From positions 181,614 through 225,710 of the forward strand of contig ML986651.1 of the NCBI GenBank assembly GCA_010094045.1: a stretch of DNA of 44,097 bases. The letters run 5' to 3'. The DNA comes from Lojkania enalia. Its lineage: Eukaryota > Ascomycota > Dothideomycetes > Pleosporales. Positions 1 to 11,608 of the stretch are shown one piece after another; the stretch's first letter is position 1; each line of letters starts with the position of its first letter. The position numbers and the translations under genes are program-made. The notes beneath the pieces were generated by a model, which saw only the letters and a list, made by a program, of their open reading frames with translations, did no database searches and was not told the DNA's origin.

Positions 1-348
1 TAAAAGAAAGTATATTTAGTATAGTAGTATAGTATTATATAGTAAGGGATCTTTATATATAGCTGCTGAAGTATCTATAGACTCTTAGCCCTTTAAGAAG
101 ACTCGTAGTACTAATACTTAAGAAAGGGCTCAACCAGCTTAACGCTACTATAGTAACTATAGTAAGACTAGATATAACGCTTATACGTGCTAAAAGGATA
201 GTAGGGAAAATTCTAAATTAGATAAAAGTATATTATATATAGAATATCTTATTAGTATTAAATAAATTAACTTTTCAAATATAGTATTCGTTATACTAAG
301 AAAAAGTAGCCACTTTAATAGTTTAGCCGCTTTAATAGTAGAATATAT
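1..348 (+). mobile_element. A1: 3' end of a Fot1/pogo-like DNA transposon, cut by window start
   Basis: This is the last 348 bases of family A, which is complete at 5950-7798 and 9333-11181. It carries the C-terminal tail of the transposase, including a relic of a CCHC zinc knuckle (now R-Y-Y-S-N-Y-S-K-T-R-Y-N-A-Y, His and Cys codons turned to Tyr). The terminal inverted repeat follows, with two GCCGCTT-type boxes at about 308-340. The end reads gaatatat, a mutated form of gaatacgt, followed by the TA target duplication at 349-350. It is heavily RIP-mutated: CG in the terminus has become TA. The element lies just upstream of the protease region of gypsy element H, so it probably inserted between gag and protease of H, whose 5' part lies outside the window. 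Confidence 0.85.
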
Positions 349-2540
349 TATACTAAATCTCTATATATTTATAAAACTAGCCTCTATAGAAATAGTTATA
401 GAACTACTAGATCCTAACTCCTTTCTTAATTTATTAAGACCTAGTCTAGTAAGATTTTAATATTCTTATTAATACTAGAGCTACTAGTTATAGATATATT
501 TATAGAGATTTTATATATACTCTAAAATTCTAAAAGATATAACTCTTATATAATTTATATCTAATTAGCTTTAATAGAAAAGTTTTTTATAGAGGAACTA
601 TCTTCTACTTAATTACTCTAATCCTCTAATACCTAAACTATTTAGAGATAGTATATCTCTATATAATTATACTAGAAAAGTACTAGCTAATTCTAGGATA
701 ACTATAGATATATAAGTATTATATAAACCTAGACTATAAAAATAAATAGCTAGTCTTTACTACTAACTAATATCTAACCTAATACTTATAACCTATTAAC
801 TCTACTATCTATTAGTAGGCTGCTTAAATAGTTATTAAAGACTATAAACTACCCGAGTCTAATATAAAAGAAGATTCTAAAGTAACTACTTTATAACCCT
901 TATATAGCTTAAAGCTTAGGCAGCGCCGTTTAAAACTCCGTTTATTAATCTATACCCGATATAATTACTAGCTATTTAAGATACTACGCTAGTTAAAAAA
1001 ACCTAAGATTAAAACTAATTTAACTTCTAATAAAGATTATAGTTAAAAGGATCTATTTAAGCCTAAATATCTAAAGTCTATATTATAGCTAGATATATAT
1101 TATATAGGCGCTATACTACTAGTTTAACTCTTCTAATAACCTAAATATATAAAATCTTTACTATATTAATAGCTAATATTAATAAAGCTCTAGCTTTAAA
1201 GATATATACTAATCCTATTATTAAAATGTCTAAAGAATACTATAACCTATTATCTATCTTCTTATATAAGAATATAAATAAGTTACCTAAATAATAACTA
1301 TATAATTATAAGATTAAACTAGAGATTAATAAATAAACCAGCTTTAGTCTATTCTATAAGATATTCTAGAATAAGTTAAAGGTACTAAAAAAGTATCTTA
1401 ATAAGAACTTATCTAAAGGATTTATTAGAGTAAGTTTATTATTAATAGCTATACCTATAATCTTTATAAAGAAATTTAGAAGTAGTTTTTAATTCTACGT
1501 AAACTATAGAGTCTTAAATACTATTACTATTAAGAACTAATACCCGATCCTACTAATTTAAGAGATATTAATCTAATTTAGTAAGGCTAAATACTATATA
1601 AAATTTAATATTATTGCCGTATTTAATAAGCTAAGAATTGCTAAGAGAGATAAATAGAAAACTGCCTTTTATATATATTATAAGCTATTTAAATACCTAG
1701 TAATACTTTTTAGTTTAGTTAATACTTTAAGTATGTTCTAGTATTTTATAAATAATATACTTAGACTATACTTTAATATATTCTATACTCCCTATATTAA
1801 TAATATCCTAATATTTAGTAAGAATTTAAAGGATTATAAGTAGTATATTTAGCTAGTTTTTAAAGCTTTAAGAGCGAATAGTCTATAGCTTAATATAAAT
1901 AAGTATAAGTTCTACTAGTTAGAAGTAACCTATCTAAAGTATATAATTATTATAGAATAGATCTATATAGACTTAAAAAAGGTAGAGATAATTATTAACT
2001 AGAAATACTTTAAGAATATAAGAGATATTCGAGCCTTTATAGGCTTTATATACTTCTATCAACGATTTATTAGTAACTTTTTATAAAGAGTCTCTCTATT
2101 AATAGCTTTAACTAAGAAGAATACCTAATTCGACTAGAATAATAACTATTAATATTCTTTCGACTATTTAAAGAACGCTTTTATCTTTATACTAATTCTC
2201 TAATATTTTAACCTTAAACTACTAATAATAGTAGAAGCTAATATATCCGACTTTATAACAGCTGGCGTGCTATTTTAGAAAGGCGCTGATAGTAAACTAA
2301 GATCTATTACCTACTTTTCTAAGCGTATAAACTCTACTAAAGGCAACTATAAGATATATAATAACGAACTACTTATAATTATCCGATATTTTAAGTAATA
2401 GAGATCTAAATTAGAAGGCGCAGCATTTCTTATAGAAGTATTAAGCAACTATAAAAACCTATAATATTTTATAATAATAAAGTAGCTAAGCTACTAATAG
2501 GCCTATTAGTTAGAATATCTATTAAAGTTTAACTTTAGTA

Positions 2541-4046
2541 ACGTATTTTATAAGCAAGTCGCCTACCTAAGTAAGTCGCCTATCTTATTAGCTATCTCTA
2601 TATTTAGAGGTATATATTATAATAACGCCTGCAGATATTACTATAATAATTTAATAGGGGATAGATATACTATTTATCTACTATTATATAAGTTCTAGTA
2701 TTATATCTAAGCTCGTTGTAGCAGCTATAGTACTTCTAGTATAATATATCTACTCTTCTACGCTTCCTACCTGCGCGTATTTTATCCTCTAGCTACTTAT
2801 CTACCTCCCTTTAAGCAGCTATCTCAGCAGCTTTAACCTTAGTAAAACTACCTTACTTCTATAGAACCTTTTTTAATCGCTTTTTACGCTGTAATAGAGC
2901 CTTATTTACTTTCTAAAGCTGACTAATCTAATACTAAAATAGTATATATAAATAAGCTATCTATATAATACCTTTAGTAAGCGAATTAAGAGAATTATTA
3001 ATTATAGTAGGTAAGCTATTCTAATATTTAGTAATATAGTCTTAAATTAGTATTATTTAAGACTCTAGTTTAATAGTATTAGTTAGTATTTTTAACTCCT
3101 AGAGGCAACTAGCTACTAGTAGTAATAATAGAGTACGAAGCTTAATATCGAGCTTTAATAGTATTATATTAGAATTATATAGTTTTAGACTAGTACCTTA
3201 AAAGCTTATATATATATTAGCCTTAGTAATAGAACGCTAATATACTATACGAAAGGTTAGTAGAAAGTTGAACTTTATAATATAGTAGATACTAGCTTAT
3301 ATAAGCTTATCAATCTTACGCCTATATACTTTCTTTAATAGTAAGAAGTAGCCTATATCTAGAGACTATAGTAGATATAATAAATATACTAGCATATATA
3401 ATAGAATAATATCCTTCTCTTTATAGAGTAGCTGAAACTTAGTAGATCTATAGCTCTTATAGCTATTAATAACTAGTAGATGATAAGCGTCTACTATATA
3501 CTACCTTATATACTAAAGGTTAAACTAGCTACTAATAACTTTAGAATCCTTATAAAAAGCTCTTTAATAGTTGTATTTTTAATAGAAGTATATTTTAAGC
3601 TTAGGAATACGATTAATAAAGTTTGTTAGCTAATTTTTACCGACCTAGTCTATAGAGTAAGCTCTAAGTAAATAGTTAGCTATATCTTATATTCTATCGA
3701 TTATAGGAGAGTATCTACGAGATAATAGGTCTAGTATATACTATATTATAGTTGATTCTTCTAGCTTTATAAGCTTCTTTAAATTAGGCTTATAATTGTA
3801 TTATAAAGGTTTACCGGCGCGTCAGTCTTTAAGCGTCGTTTAGAGGATACTATAGGTAGCTATAGTACTTTATATACTCTAAATTTAATCTTAATTAATA
3901 GTTAAGATAGCTAGTAATATCTAATCTTCTTAATAGATTAATTAAGGTTAAGGTAGTTACTATATCACGTTGTAAATAGGTAGAGTATAACTTCTTAGTA
4001 AAAGTAGGCAACTTACTTAGGTAGGCGACTCGCTTATAAAATACGT
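2541..4046 (-). mobile_element. I: internally deleted Fot1/pogo-like transposon inside H
   Basis: Both ends carry a terminal inverted repeat of about 45 bp starting ACGTATTTTATAAGC and holding a doubled motif AAGYRAGTCGCCTA. TA target duplications lie at 2539-2540 and 4047-4048. Excising the element restores the RNase H C-terminus of H. At 1,506 bp it is shorter than the roughly 1.8 kb of family A, and the transposase lacks its middle, so this copy is non-autonomous. The ends are better preserved than the interior: both retain CG, for example acgtattttata. Confidence 0.9.
2600..3990 (-). pseudogene. Transposase relic of element I, central DDE part deleted
   Basis: Minus-strand remains of a Fot1/pogo-type transposase (CENP-B-like N-terminal DNA-binding region, then a DDE endonuclease). 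The N-terminal half reads NLKKLIKLEE and then LLSRRYSPIID around 3,740-3,680. It stops near 3,520, and the frame then resumes at YHLLVINSYKSYRS near 3,470, the region of the second catalytic acid (families have LLILDGHESH). LLYLLQSLDIGYFLLLK near 3,350 keeps the third Asp (LDIG). After it comes a long basic tail with KKRLKKVL and AGRKRRR. The first catalytic Asp (the FNxDE region) falls in the deleted middle. The junction is an in-element deletion of roughly 400 bp by comparison with family A; the exact size was not computed. Confidence 0.75.
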
Positions 4047-5744
4047 TATTATATACCGATCTAGGAAATTTAGAGAGAAGTCTAATATTTTAACTTAAAG
4101 GTTATAGAACGAGTTTATATAAGAAGAGGCCTATAGAGATTATTAATAGATATTATTTCGTTCTAAACTATTCTAATAGATAGAAGTAAGTTAATTAATT
4201 ATAGAAATTATTAACGAAGAATACCTAAATAATAACCTAATTTAAGATACTTTAAAACTATTAAAAGAAGGAGCCTATCGATTTAAACTCTTAACTCTAG
4301 CTAACTATAAAAAGTATAATAACTAACTATACTACTAAAATCGACTTATAGTACTAGACTATAATAAGCTAAAGTTTAAGCTACTATAAGCTATCTATAA
4401 CTCGCTATCTAGCAGATATCTTAGTTAAGGAAAGACCTTAGAACTACTCTAGCGTAAGTACTAATAGTTAAGGATATTCGATTTAATATAACAATATATA
4501 GGCTGTTATTATATATACTAAAGAAGTAAGACTTCTAGAGAGAAGTATTATAAATTACTAAAACTATTATCTATACCTAAATAAAGGTTTTAAAATATTT
4601 CTATAAACTTTATAATTAATCTATTAGAATCTAAAGGTTATATAAATATTATAGTAGTAGTTAATAGGCTTAGTAAGTATAGATACCTAATACTATATAT
4701 AAGAATTAAAGTTTCTAATATCGTTTAACTATTCTACTATTATATATAGGTTTACTATAGACTACTATATACTATTATATCCGACCGTAAAATATAGATT
4801 ATTTCTACCTTCTACTAAAAGCTTTATAAATAGCTATAGATTAATATATATATATTAACTAACTTCTACTTAAAGAATAATAGCTAGATAGAGAACGCTA
4901 ATATAGTAATAGAATAAGTCCTTTAAGCTTATACTAGCTATAAATAAGATAACTGGGTTAAATAACTACTAATAGTATAGTTTAAAGTAAATAATATAGT
5001 GTTTAAATTAATAAAAGTCTCTCTATTTCTAGCCTACTTTAGCTAGCACTCTTAAATAGGCTTCGAGCTGCTTATAGGGATCTATTAACCGCTAAAACAG
5101 TCCCTAATAGCCTAGAAAGCTAATAGACTAGTTAATAAGATAAAGGATATTATAGAGTATATTAGAGAAGAACTTACTTAAGTATAAGCATTCTAATAAA
5201 AGTATACTAACTATAAGTATATACTAGCCTCTAACTACTAGGTTAGTAATCTAGTCTAATTAAATACTAGAAATATACGTACCTAAAGACCGTTGAAAAA
5301 ACTTGATTAGAAGAATATAGGCTCCTATAAAATTATCGTAAAAGTATTCTTATATACTTATAAACTAAAACTACCTAAATTAGCTAAAATATATCTTATA
5401 TTCTATATATTACTATTATAGTTAATACTTAAATTATTTAACTACTTATCTAGTTAATAAATATATAACCCTAAACCTATTAAAATTAATAGAAAATCTA
5501 AATACTTTATTAAGTAAATAGAAGACTTCTATTATAACTAATAGAAATGCTAGTATAAATACCTAGTTAAGTAAACTAGCTATTATAATCTAGAATAGTA
5601 CCCGGCTAGTAACTTTACTAAAATAACTACTATAGAAGACTACTATACTAAAAACTTGAATAAATAAAATTTAAATATAATATTATATTTAGATCTTTAA
5701 TTAAATATTAGAATCTAATTTAAATATATATCTAGACGCTTATA

Positions 5745-5947
5745 ATAATACTATACTAATCTAATCTCTAGTATAATACTATTATATAAATTAAACTAGC
5801 CTAATCTCTAGTATAGTATTACTATATAGACTAAACCGACCTAATTCTTAGTATAGTACTACTATATAATAATAACTAATCGCGCTAATATACTTATAAT
5901 CTAATTTAATCTCTAGTATAATACTACTATATAAACTAAACTAATTA
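5745..5947. repeat. Tandem repeat in the 3' untranslated region of H (left part)
   Basis: Four to five degenerate units of about 36-42 bp built on taatctctagtataatact, with a longer spacer (aataataactaatcgcgct and on) before the last one. The array lies between the chromodomain relic and the polypurine tract of H. Transposon A2 splits it; it resumes at 7801. Confidence 0.8.
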
Positions 5948-5949
5948 TA

Positions 5950-7798
5950 ATATATTCTACTATTAAAGTAGCTAAACTATTAAAGCGGCCACTTTTTCTT
6001 AGCGTTATAAATACTATATACGAACTATAATAAATCTACAATATAACCTTCTATTAATTTAATAAGAAGGTATAATTAAGCTTACCTTATAGGCGTATAA
6101 ATTAGGCTAATTTAAGAGTATATAACGTACTACTATAGCTTTTAACATATAATATTAATAACTCTCTACTCGACTTTATAGAATCGCGTTTTACCCTTGT
6201 ATACAACTAAATTATTAGAAGCTTATAGTAACCGAAGAATAAACAATTGTATAATATATTCTTAACCTTAATTCGCGAGGATTTACGCCCCAGCTATATA
6301 AGATAGTAGATATAGTAGATAAACTATTAGGTATATATAGTAGAATACTTATAGAAAAGAATTAGTTTAAATAATTTATAGCGTATATAAATAAGTTTAA
6401 AATAGTCTTTAATTAAGTAAAGAATTATTAAAGAATAAAATAAGAGAATTTAGAGGTTATTAACGCATAGTTTAAACTCGTATAGGATATAATTGCGAAA
6501 TATAGTATATATAATAATAATATCTACAACTTTAATAAGATAAACTTTTAAATAGGTATTATTAATACTATAAAGATTATTATAGGTTTAAAATGTTATA
6601 TAAAATCTACTCTTATATAGCTAGGTAATTACGAGTAGGTTATAGTTATTTAAAGTATCTATACTACTATATATATAACCCTACTATTTATTATTTATAA
6701 AAAACGTATCTATATTTCTATATAGTATAAAGAAGTAGATATACTATATAATTAGAAAATTTTAGTCTCTAAGAACAGCTAGATAAATAATACGTTTAGT
6801 TTTAAGTAGTTAAAGTATTTTAATAAATATATAAAGATATATTAGGTAGGGTTATATAAGCTACTTATTTTAGATAGCTATAAAAGCTACCTTAACTAGG
6901 AATTTAAAGATTACTACCTTATATAAAAGATTCTAATACTTTATATACCTTCTTATTTATTATATATACTTCAGCCTCTTAATATAGTTTACTTCTTACT
7001 ATTAAAGCTAAAGCACTTATAATATATATAAGACTTAGCGCGCTAACACGTCTACTATATTAATAAAGAAGACTTTCTTCCAGCCTTTAAAAACGTATTT
7101 TTTAACGTGTTTATATATAAGAACTATTAAAAGGCCTTTAAAGTAATAAGAATTATTTCTTTAAATATATAGGTTATATTAAATCGCTTTAATATATAAC
7201 TATATATCCTACTAAAACTACTTTTATAAAGAAACTTCTAGTAGTTTAAAACTCTAAATAATATATATAAATTTGGGTTATAATTAATACTTATATAAAA
7301 GTTCTTTATATAATTACTAAAAGAGGTATAAAAAGGATTCTTATAGCTTATAAAAGATGCTAAGTTAATACTATATTAGAATATACTTCTTTAAACTTAT
7401 AACTCTAAGCTTAAAAAATAATTAGAAGAAGTAACTAATTGTAAAATATATAAAAGAAAGTATATTTAGTATAGTAGTATAGTATTATATAGTAAGAGAT
7501 CTTTATATATAGCTACTAAAGTATTTATAGGTTCTTAGCTCTTTAAAAAAACTTGTAGTACTAATACTTAAGAAAGAGCTCAACCAGTTTAACGCTATTA
7601 TAGTAACTATAGTAAGACTAGATATAACGCTTATATATGCTAAAAGGATAGTAGAGAAAATTCTAAATTAGATAAAATTATATTATATATAAAATCTCTT
7701 ATTAGTATTAAGTAAATTAACTTTTTATATATAATGTTTATTGCGCTAAGAAAAAGTAGCTACTTTAATAGAATAGCCGCTTCGATGGTAGAATATAT
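5950..7798 (+). mobile_element. A2: complete but heavily mutated Fot1/pogo-like transposon
   Basis: 1,849 bp, the same length as A3. It is bounded by inverted repeats (start atatattctactatt, from ACGTATTC) and by TA duplications at 5948-5949 and 7799-7800. It lies inside the tandem array of H, which continues on the far side. The 3' terminus has its two GCCGCTT boxes in the reverse order of variants seen in A3 (TTTAATAG first, TTCGATGG second), which suggests exchange between copies. CG in both termini has become TA. Confidence 0.92.
6060..7700 (+). pseudogene. Transposase relic of A2 (Fot1/pogo, DDE endonuclease)
   Basis: Remains of a protein of about 550 residues. Visible blocks in order: LTLIREDLRP-like helix-turn-helix region near 6,270; YNFNKINF near 6,528, the first catalytic acid (families have FNxDExGF) now Asn; STIKIIIGL near 6,570; LILDSYKSY near 6,870, which keeps the second Asp; LLYILQPLNIVYFLLLK near 6,960, where the third Asp is Asn; a basic stretch; and a C-terminal CCHC zinc-knuckle relic near 7,600. 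Stops occur where better-kept copies have Gln or Trp. Family assignment rests on the order and spacing of these blocks, which match Fot1-like transposases. Confidence 0.85.
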
Positions 7799-7800
7799 TA

Positions 7801-7925
7801 CTAATATACCTATAATCTAATCTAATCCCTAGTATAATATTATTATATAAATTAAACTAATCTAATTTCTAGTATAGTACTACTATATAATAATAATTAA
7901 TTATACTAATATATCTATAACCTTA
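7801..7925. repeat. Tandem repeat of H, right part after A2
   Basis: Continues the array at 5745-5947: two more units (taatccctagtataatatta and taatttctagtatagtacta) and the same spacer (aataataattaattatacta). The join across A2 restores the spacer actaat-TATA-ctaatata seen elsewhere in the array, which supports the TA insertion. Confidence 0.8.
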
Positions 7926-8009
7926 ACTAATACTAGTATTAATAACTACTATTTAATTATAAATAACCTAAATATAATATAAAAATCTAACTTATAAAAG
8001 TTTATAACT

Positions 8010-8300
8010 AAAAGAGGGGTACTATTATAGTAATATTATATTACCTCTATATCTATACTACCCTTACTATAATACCCGAACTAGCTGCTAGTAATAGTTA
8101 TTAGCTGCTAGCTAGAATATAACCGACTTATTATAATTATAATAGAGGAAGGTTTCGCCGACCTAGCTAGCCTATATAGTAGTATAGACCTAGCCTCTAT
8201 AAAAACCTATATAATATAAGTATCTCTATTCTTTATATAATATTTTAATATTTATATATAGTATATAGTAATAGAGTTAACTACTTAAAATATAATTTAC
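8010..8300 (+). repeat. Polypurine tract and probable 3' LTR of H
   Basis: AAAAGAGGGG at 8010-8019 is a polypurine tract. The LTR probably starts within a few bases, at tactattatag or tattatag (mutated TGTTATAG). It contains a TATA-like ctataaaaac at about 8,198. The 5' LTR is absent from the window, so the LTR cannot be checked by comparison and its end is unknown; the next recognisable sequence is the 3' part of F(-). Confidence 0.55.
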
Positions 8301-8399
8301 TAACTACGCGTAAGTATTTATAATATTATAATATTCTTTTAAAGTTAATTAAAGGCTATAATAATTAATATAGGTAATAAATTTTAATATTACTAAATT

Positions 8400-9330
8400 C
8401 TACTATAAATTATTATTAATTAAACTTTTAGTTTATATATATTATTAGATATTTTAACCTTTTAGAGGGTAGTCTCTAATATAGGTAGTATTAGTATATA
8501 TAGCTTAATATTAAGTTTTAATAATACTACTTTTAGATTATATAATACTATTCTAGTATTATAAAAGCTTATATAGATATTAGCCTCTATAATTAATTAA
8601 TTATAGGCTACTTTAAAAGCTAGAAGGAAAGTAGTCTTATTAATATAGTTAATATTATTAAATACTAAAGCTAAGATCTTAGTACTATATATATACTTTA
8701 ATAGCGAAAAGTAGTCTATATTAAGTAGCTATAGTAGATATAATAAATATAGTAGTATATAGAGATAGATAATCTTCTCCTCCTTATAGATCTCTTAAAA
8801 CTTAAGTAAAATATAGCTATTATAGCTGTTAATAACTAGTAATCGATAGATACCTATTATATAGCTTTTTATATACTAATTAAAATATTTAAACTAGGTA
8901 ATACAAATCTTATTATTTATCTAGCTATTATTACTAGTTATAATCGCCTAATTATCTAGTATATTATTATTCTTATACTAATAAGATAGGTAGTAGATAC
9001 TTTTAAAGATAATAAGTAGTAGGATTATCTAGCCGATTATATTAATTACTAAAATTATTATAGTTTATATACTATTAATTATAAGCGAAAATCATCGTAA
9101 ATCCTAATTAAGAATATAGCTAATAAGTACTTCCTCTTTAATTTTTATAAGCTTCTTTAAATTCGGCTTATAATTATATTATATAGCTATTCTAGTATAT
9201 TAAAAGTAGAGAGTACTTTAAAAGTATTAAAAAGTTATTATAGTACTATTCTTAGTTAAAACTTAACTTTAATTAATAGTTAAGATTATAAAAATAATAT
9301 ATAATTCTTTATAAGTTAAATATATATTAC
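8400..9330 (-). pseudogene. Transposase relic of F(-), internally deleted
   Basis: On the minus strand the relic reads through KKLIKIKEEVLISYIL near 9,150 and then jumps from the N-terminal region straight to IIILVINIIGQ near 9,040. The part that holds the first catalytic acid is missing. After the jump it follows F(+): YYLSYQYK near 8,960, then the second-acid region LLVINSYNSY near 8,840, where DGHxSH has become NSYxSY. The deletion joint falls at actata, which occurs on both sides of the missing piece in F(+) (aactatagta and gactataata). Many stops; no function possible. Confidence 0.7.
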
Positions 9331-9332
9331 TA

Positions 9333-11181
9333 ACGTATTCTACTATTAAAGCGGCCAAACCATCGAAGCGGCCACTTTTTCTTGGCGCAACGAACACCAT
9401 ATACGAAAAGTTAATTTACTTAATACTAATAAGAGATCCTATATACGATATACTTTCATCTGATTTAGAATTTTCCCTACTATCCTTTTGGCACGTACGA
9501 GCGTTATATCTAGTCTTACTACAGTTACTATAGTAGCGTTAAGCTGGTTGAGCCCTTTCTTAAGTATCAGCACTACAAGTCTTCTTAAAGGGCTGAGAGC
9601 CTATAGATACTTCAGCAGCTATATATAAAGATCCCTTACTATATAATACTATACTGCTATACTAAATATACTTTCTTTTACGCGTTTTACGCTTAGTTAC
9701 TTCTTCTAATTACCTTTTAAGCTTAGAGTTACGAGCTTAAAGAAGCGCATTCTAATATAGCATTAACTTAGCACCTTTTATAAACTATGAGAATCCTTCT
9801 TACGCCTCTTTTAGTAATCGTATAAAGGACTTTTATATAAGTATTAATTGTAACCTAAATTCTTATATATTACTTAGAGTTTTAGACTACTAAGAGTCTT
9901 CTTATAGAAGTAGTTCTAGTAGGGTACGCAGTTATATATTAAGATAATCTAATATAACCTGCGCGTTTAAAGGAATAATTCCTATTACTTTAAAGGCCTT
10001 TTAATAGTTCTTATACGTAAATACGTTAAAAAACGCGTCCTTAAAGGTTAGAAGAAAGCCTTTTTTATTAATATAGTAGACGCGTTAGCGCGCTAAGTCT
10101 CGTATATACTATAAGTACTTCAGCTTTAATAGTAAGAAGTAAACTATATTAAGAGGCTGAAGTATATATAATAAATAAGAAGGTATATAAAGCGTTAGAA
10201 TCTTTCGTATAAGGTAGTAATCCTTAAATTCCTGGTTAAGGTAGCTTTTATAACCGTCTAAAATAAGTAGCCTATATAACCCTACCTAACGCATCTTTAT
10301 ATACTTATTAAAGTACTTTAGCTACTTAAGACTAAGCGTATTATTTGTCTAGCCGTTCTTAGAGACTAAAATTTTCCAATCGTATAGTATACCTACTTCT
10401 TTATACTATATAGAGATATAGACGCGTCCTTTATAGATAATAAATAGTAGAGTTGTATACGCAGCAGCGCAGATACTCTAAATAACTATAATCTACTTAT
10501 AATTGCCTAGCTGTATAAGAGTAGGCCTTATATAACGTTCTAAACCTATAATAACCTTTATAGTACTAATAATACCTATCTAAAAGCCTATCTTATTAAA
10601 GTTGTAGATATTATTATTATATATGCTATATTTCGCAATTATATCCTATACGAGCTTAAACTATATATTAATAACCTCTAGATTCTCTTATTTTATTCTT
10701 TAGTAATCTTTTACTCGATTAAAGGCTATTTTAAACTTATCTATACGCGCTATAAATCGTTTAGGCCAATTCTTTCCTATAGATATTCTACTATATACGC
10801 CTAATAGTTTATCTGCTATATCTGCTACCTTATATAGCCAGGGCGCAAATTCTCGCGAATTAAGGTTAAGAATATATTGTACGATTGTTTATTCTTTGGT
10901 TACTATAAGCTTCTAGCAATTTGGTTGTGTACGAGGGTAAAACACGATTCTATGAAGTTGAGTAGAAAGTTGTTAATATTATACGTTAAAAGCTATAGCA
11001 GCACGTCGCACGCTTTTAAACTAGTCTAATTTATACGCCTATAAGGCAAGCTTAATTTTACCTTCTTATTAAATTAATAGAAGGTTGCGTTGTAGATTTA
11101 TTATAGTTCGTACGTAGTGTTTGTAATGCTAAGAAAAAGTGGCCGCTTCGATGGTTTGGCCGCTTTAATAGTAGAATACGT
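9333..11181 (-). mobile_element. A3: best-preserved complete Fot1/pogo-like transposon
   Basis: 1,849 bp with intact inverted repeats: the left end starts ACGTATTCTACTATTAAAGC and the right end closes with TTTAATAGTAGAATACGT. TA duplications are at 9331-9332 and 11182-11183. Each terminus holds two AAGCGGCC boxes 17 bp apart, probably transposase-binding sites (inference). It retains many CA, TG and CG dinucleotides that are TA in A1, A2, A4 and A6, so it is among the least RIP-mutated copies. It lies within F(-). Confidence 0.95.
9430..11080 (-). pseudogene. Transposase relic of A3 (Fot1/pogo, with C-terminal zinc knuckle)
   Basis: On the minus strand, from N- to C-terminus: LTLIREFAPWLYK near 10,850 and GKNWPKRFIARIDKF near 10,760 (DNA-binding region); IYNFNKIGFQIGIIS near 10,600 (first catalytic acid Asn instead of Asp); GRVYISIQYKEVG near 10,410; LLILDGYKSYLN near 10,250 (second Asp kept); ILQPLNIVYFLLLKLK near 10,130 (third acid Asn); LKRQLEEVTKRKTRKRKY near 9,690; and, near 9,545-9,490, a CCHC knuckle in which the second Cys and the His are now Tyr (R-Y-Y-S-N-C-S-K-T-R-Y-N-A-R-T-C). 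Knuckles of this kind are known at the C-terminus of some fungal pogo-like transposases. Several in-frame stops remain, so it is a pseudogene. Confidence 0.88.
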
Positions 11182-11277
11182 TATATTAAACTATTATATA
11201 TTAATTTAGATAGACTATTAAAAGTTTAATAAGATAATAATTCGTTTATATTAATAGCTCGCTTATAAATTATATTA

Positions 11278-11381
11278 TTAATATTATATATAAGTTAATA
11301 TAAAGAAAATAAATTAGTAGTATAAAGAAATAGAGAGAGTTTTAAATATTTAATAGATAGATAACTTATAATAAAATAGTA
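11278..11381. other. Unassigned stretch between F(-) and A4
   Basis: About 100 AT-rich bases with no recognised coding relic or terminal repeat. It is the outer flank of F(-) and the target of A4, so it may be the remainder of the H 3' LTR or older sequence. Nothing more can be said without another H copy for comparison. Confidence 0.4.
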
Positions 11382-11608
11382 TAACGTATTCTACTATTAA
11401 AGCGGCTACTTTTTCTTAGCGTAACGAATACTATATATAAAAAGTTAATTTACTTAATACTAATAAGAGATTCTATATATAATATACTTTTATCTAATTT
11501 AGAATTTTCTCTACTATCCTTTTAGCACGTATAAGTATTATATCTAGTCTTACTATAGTTACTATAGTAGCGTTAAACTGGTTAGGCCCTTTCTTAAGTA
11601 TTAATACT

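Larger units (their letters stand above)
464..5660 (+). pseudogene. pol: H pol relic: protease, RT, RNase H, integrase, chromodomain
   Basis: Stop-riddled remains of a gypsy polyprotein. Protease: LINTRATSY at about 464, a mutated DTGAT-type motif. Linker EYYNLLSIF near 1,235. RT: KGFIRV near 1,415, FYVNYRVLN near 1,490, and YINNI (from YVDDI) at 1793-1807. RNase H: about 2,220-2,540, with RINSTKGNYKIYNNELL; its C-terminus YRSRKFREK resumes at about 4,050 after element I. Integrase: zinc-binding part near 4,370-4,530, core from about 4,590 with ISDRKIQIIST near 4,768 and SQIENAN near 4,880 (families usually have TDGQTERAN). Chromodomain: about 5,490-5,640 with KYLVKQTSYYN and PASNFT. All key Asp residues of the RT box are now Asn, so the protein could not work even without the stops. 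Assignment to chromoviruses is firm; a species-level name cannot be given. Confidence 0.85.
351..8300 (+). mobile_element. H: Ty3/gypsy chromovirus relic, interrupted by I and A2
   Basis: A gypsy retrotransposon on the plus strand, missing gag and the 5' LTR (left of the window or lost). In order it holds protease (from about 464), reverse transcriptase, RNase H, integrase, a chromodomain (to about 5,660), a tandem-repeat 3' untranslated region (5745-5947 resuming 7801-7925), a polypurine tract (about 8010-8019) and the start of a 3' LTR. The pogo-like elements I (2541-4046) and A2 (5950-7798) sit inside it with TA duplications; removing them rejoins the RNase H and the repeat array. The right boundary is not certain, because the 5' LTR is not available for comparison and F(-) relics begin near 8,320. 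Confidence 0.85.
8320..11275 (-). mobile_element. F(-): Fot1/pogo-like transposon, deleted and split by A3
   Basis: Minus-strand relative of F(+) at 30965. Its 5' end is at 11275: read on the minus strand it starts atataatttataagcgagc, matching ACGTAGTTTATAAGTAAGC of F(+), with TA at 11276-11277. A3 (9333-11181) sits inside it with TA duplications. The 3' inverted repeat was not found, so the left boundary is approximate. Compared with F(+), about 320 bp of the transposase is missing near 9,065. Confidence 0.75.
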
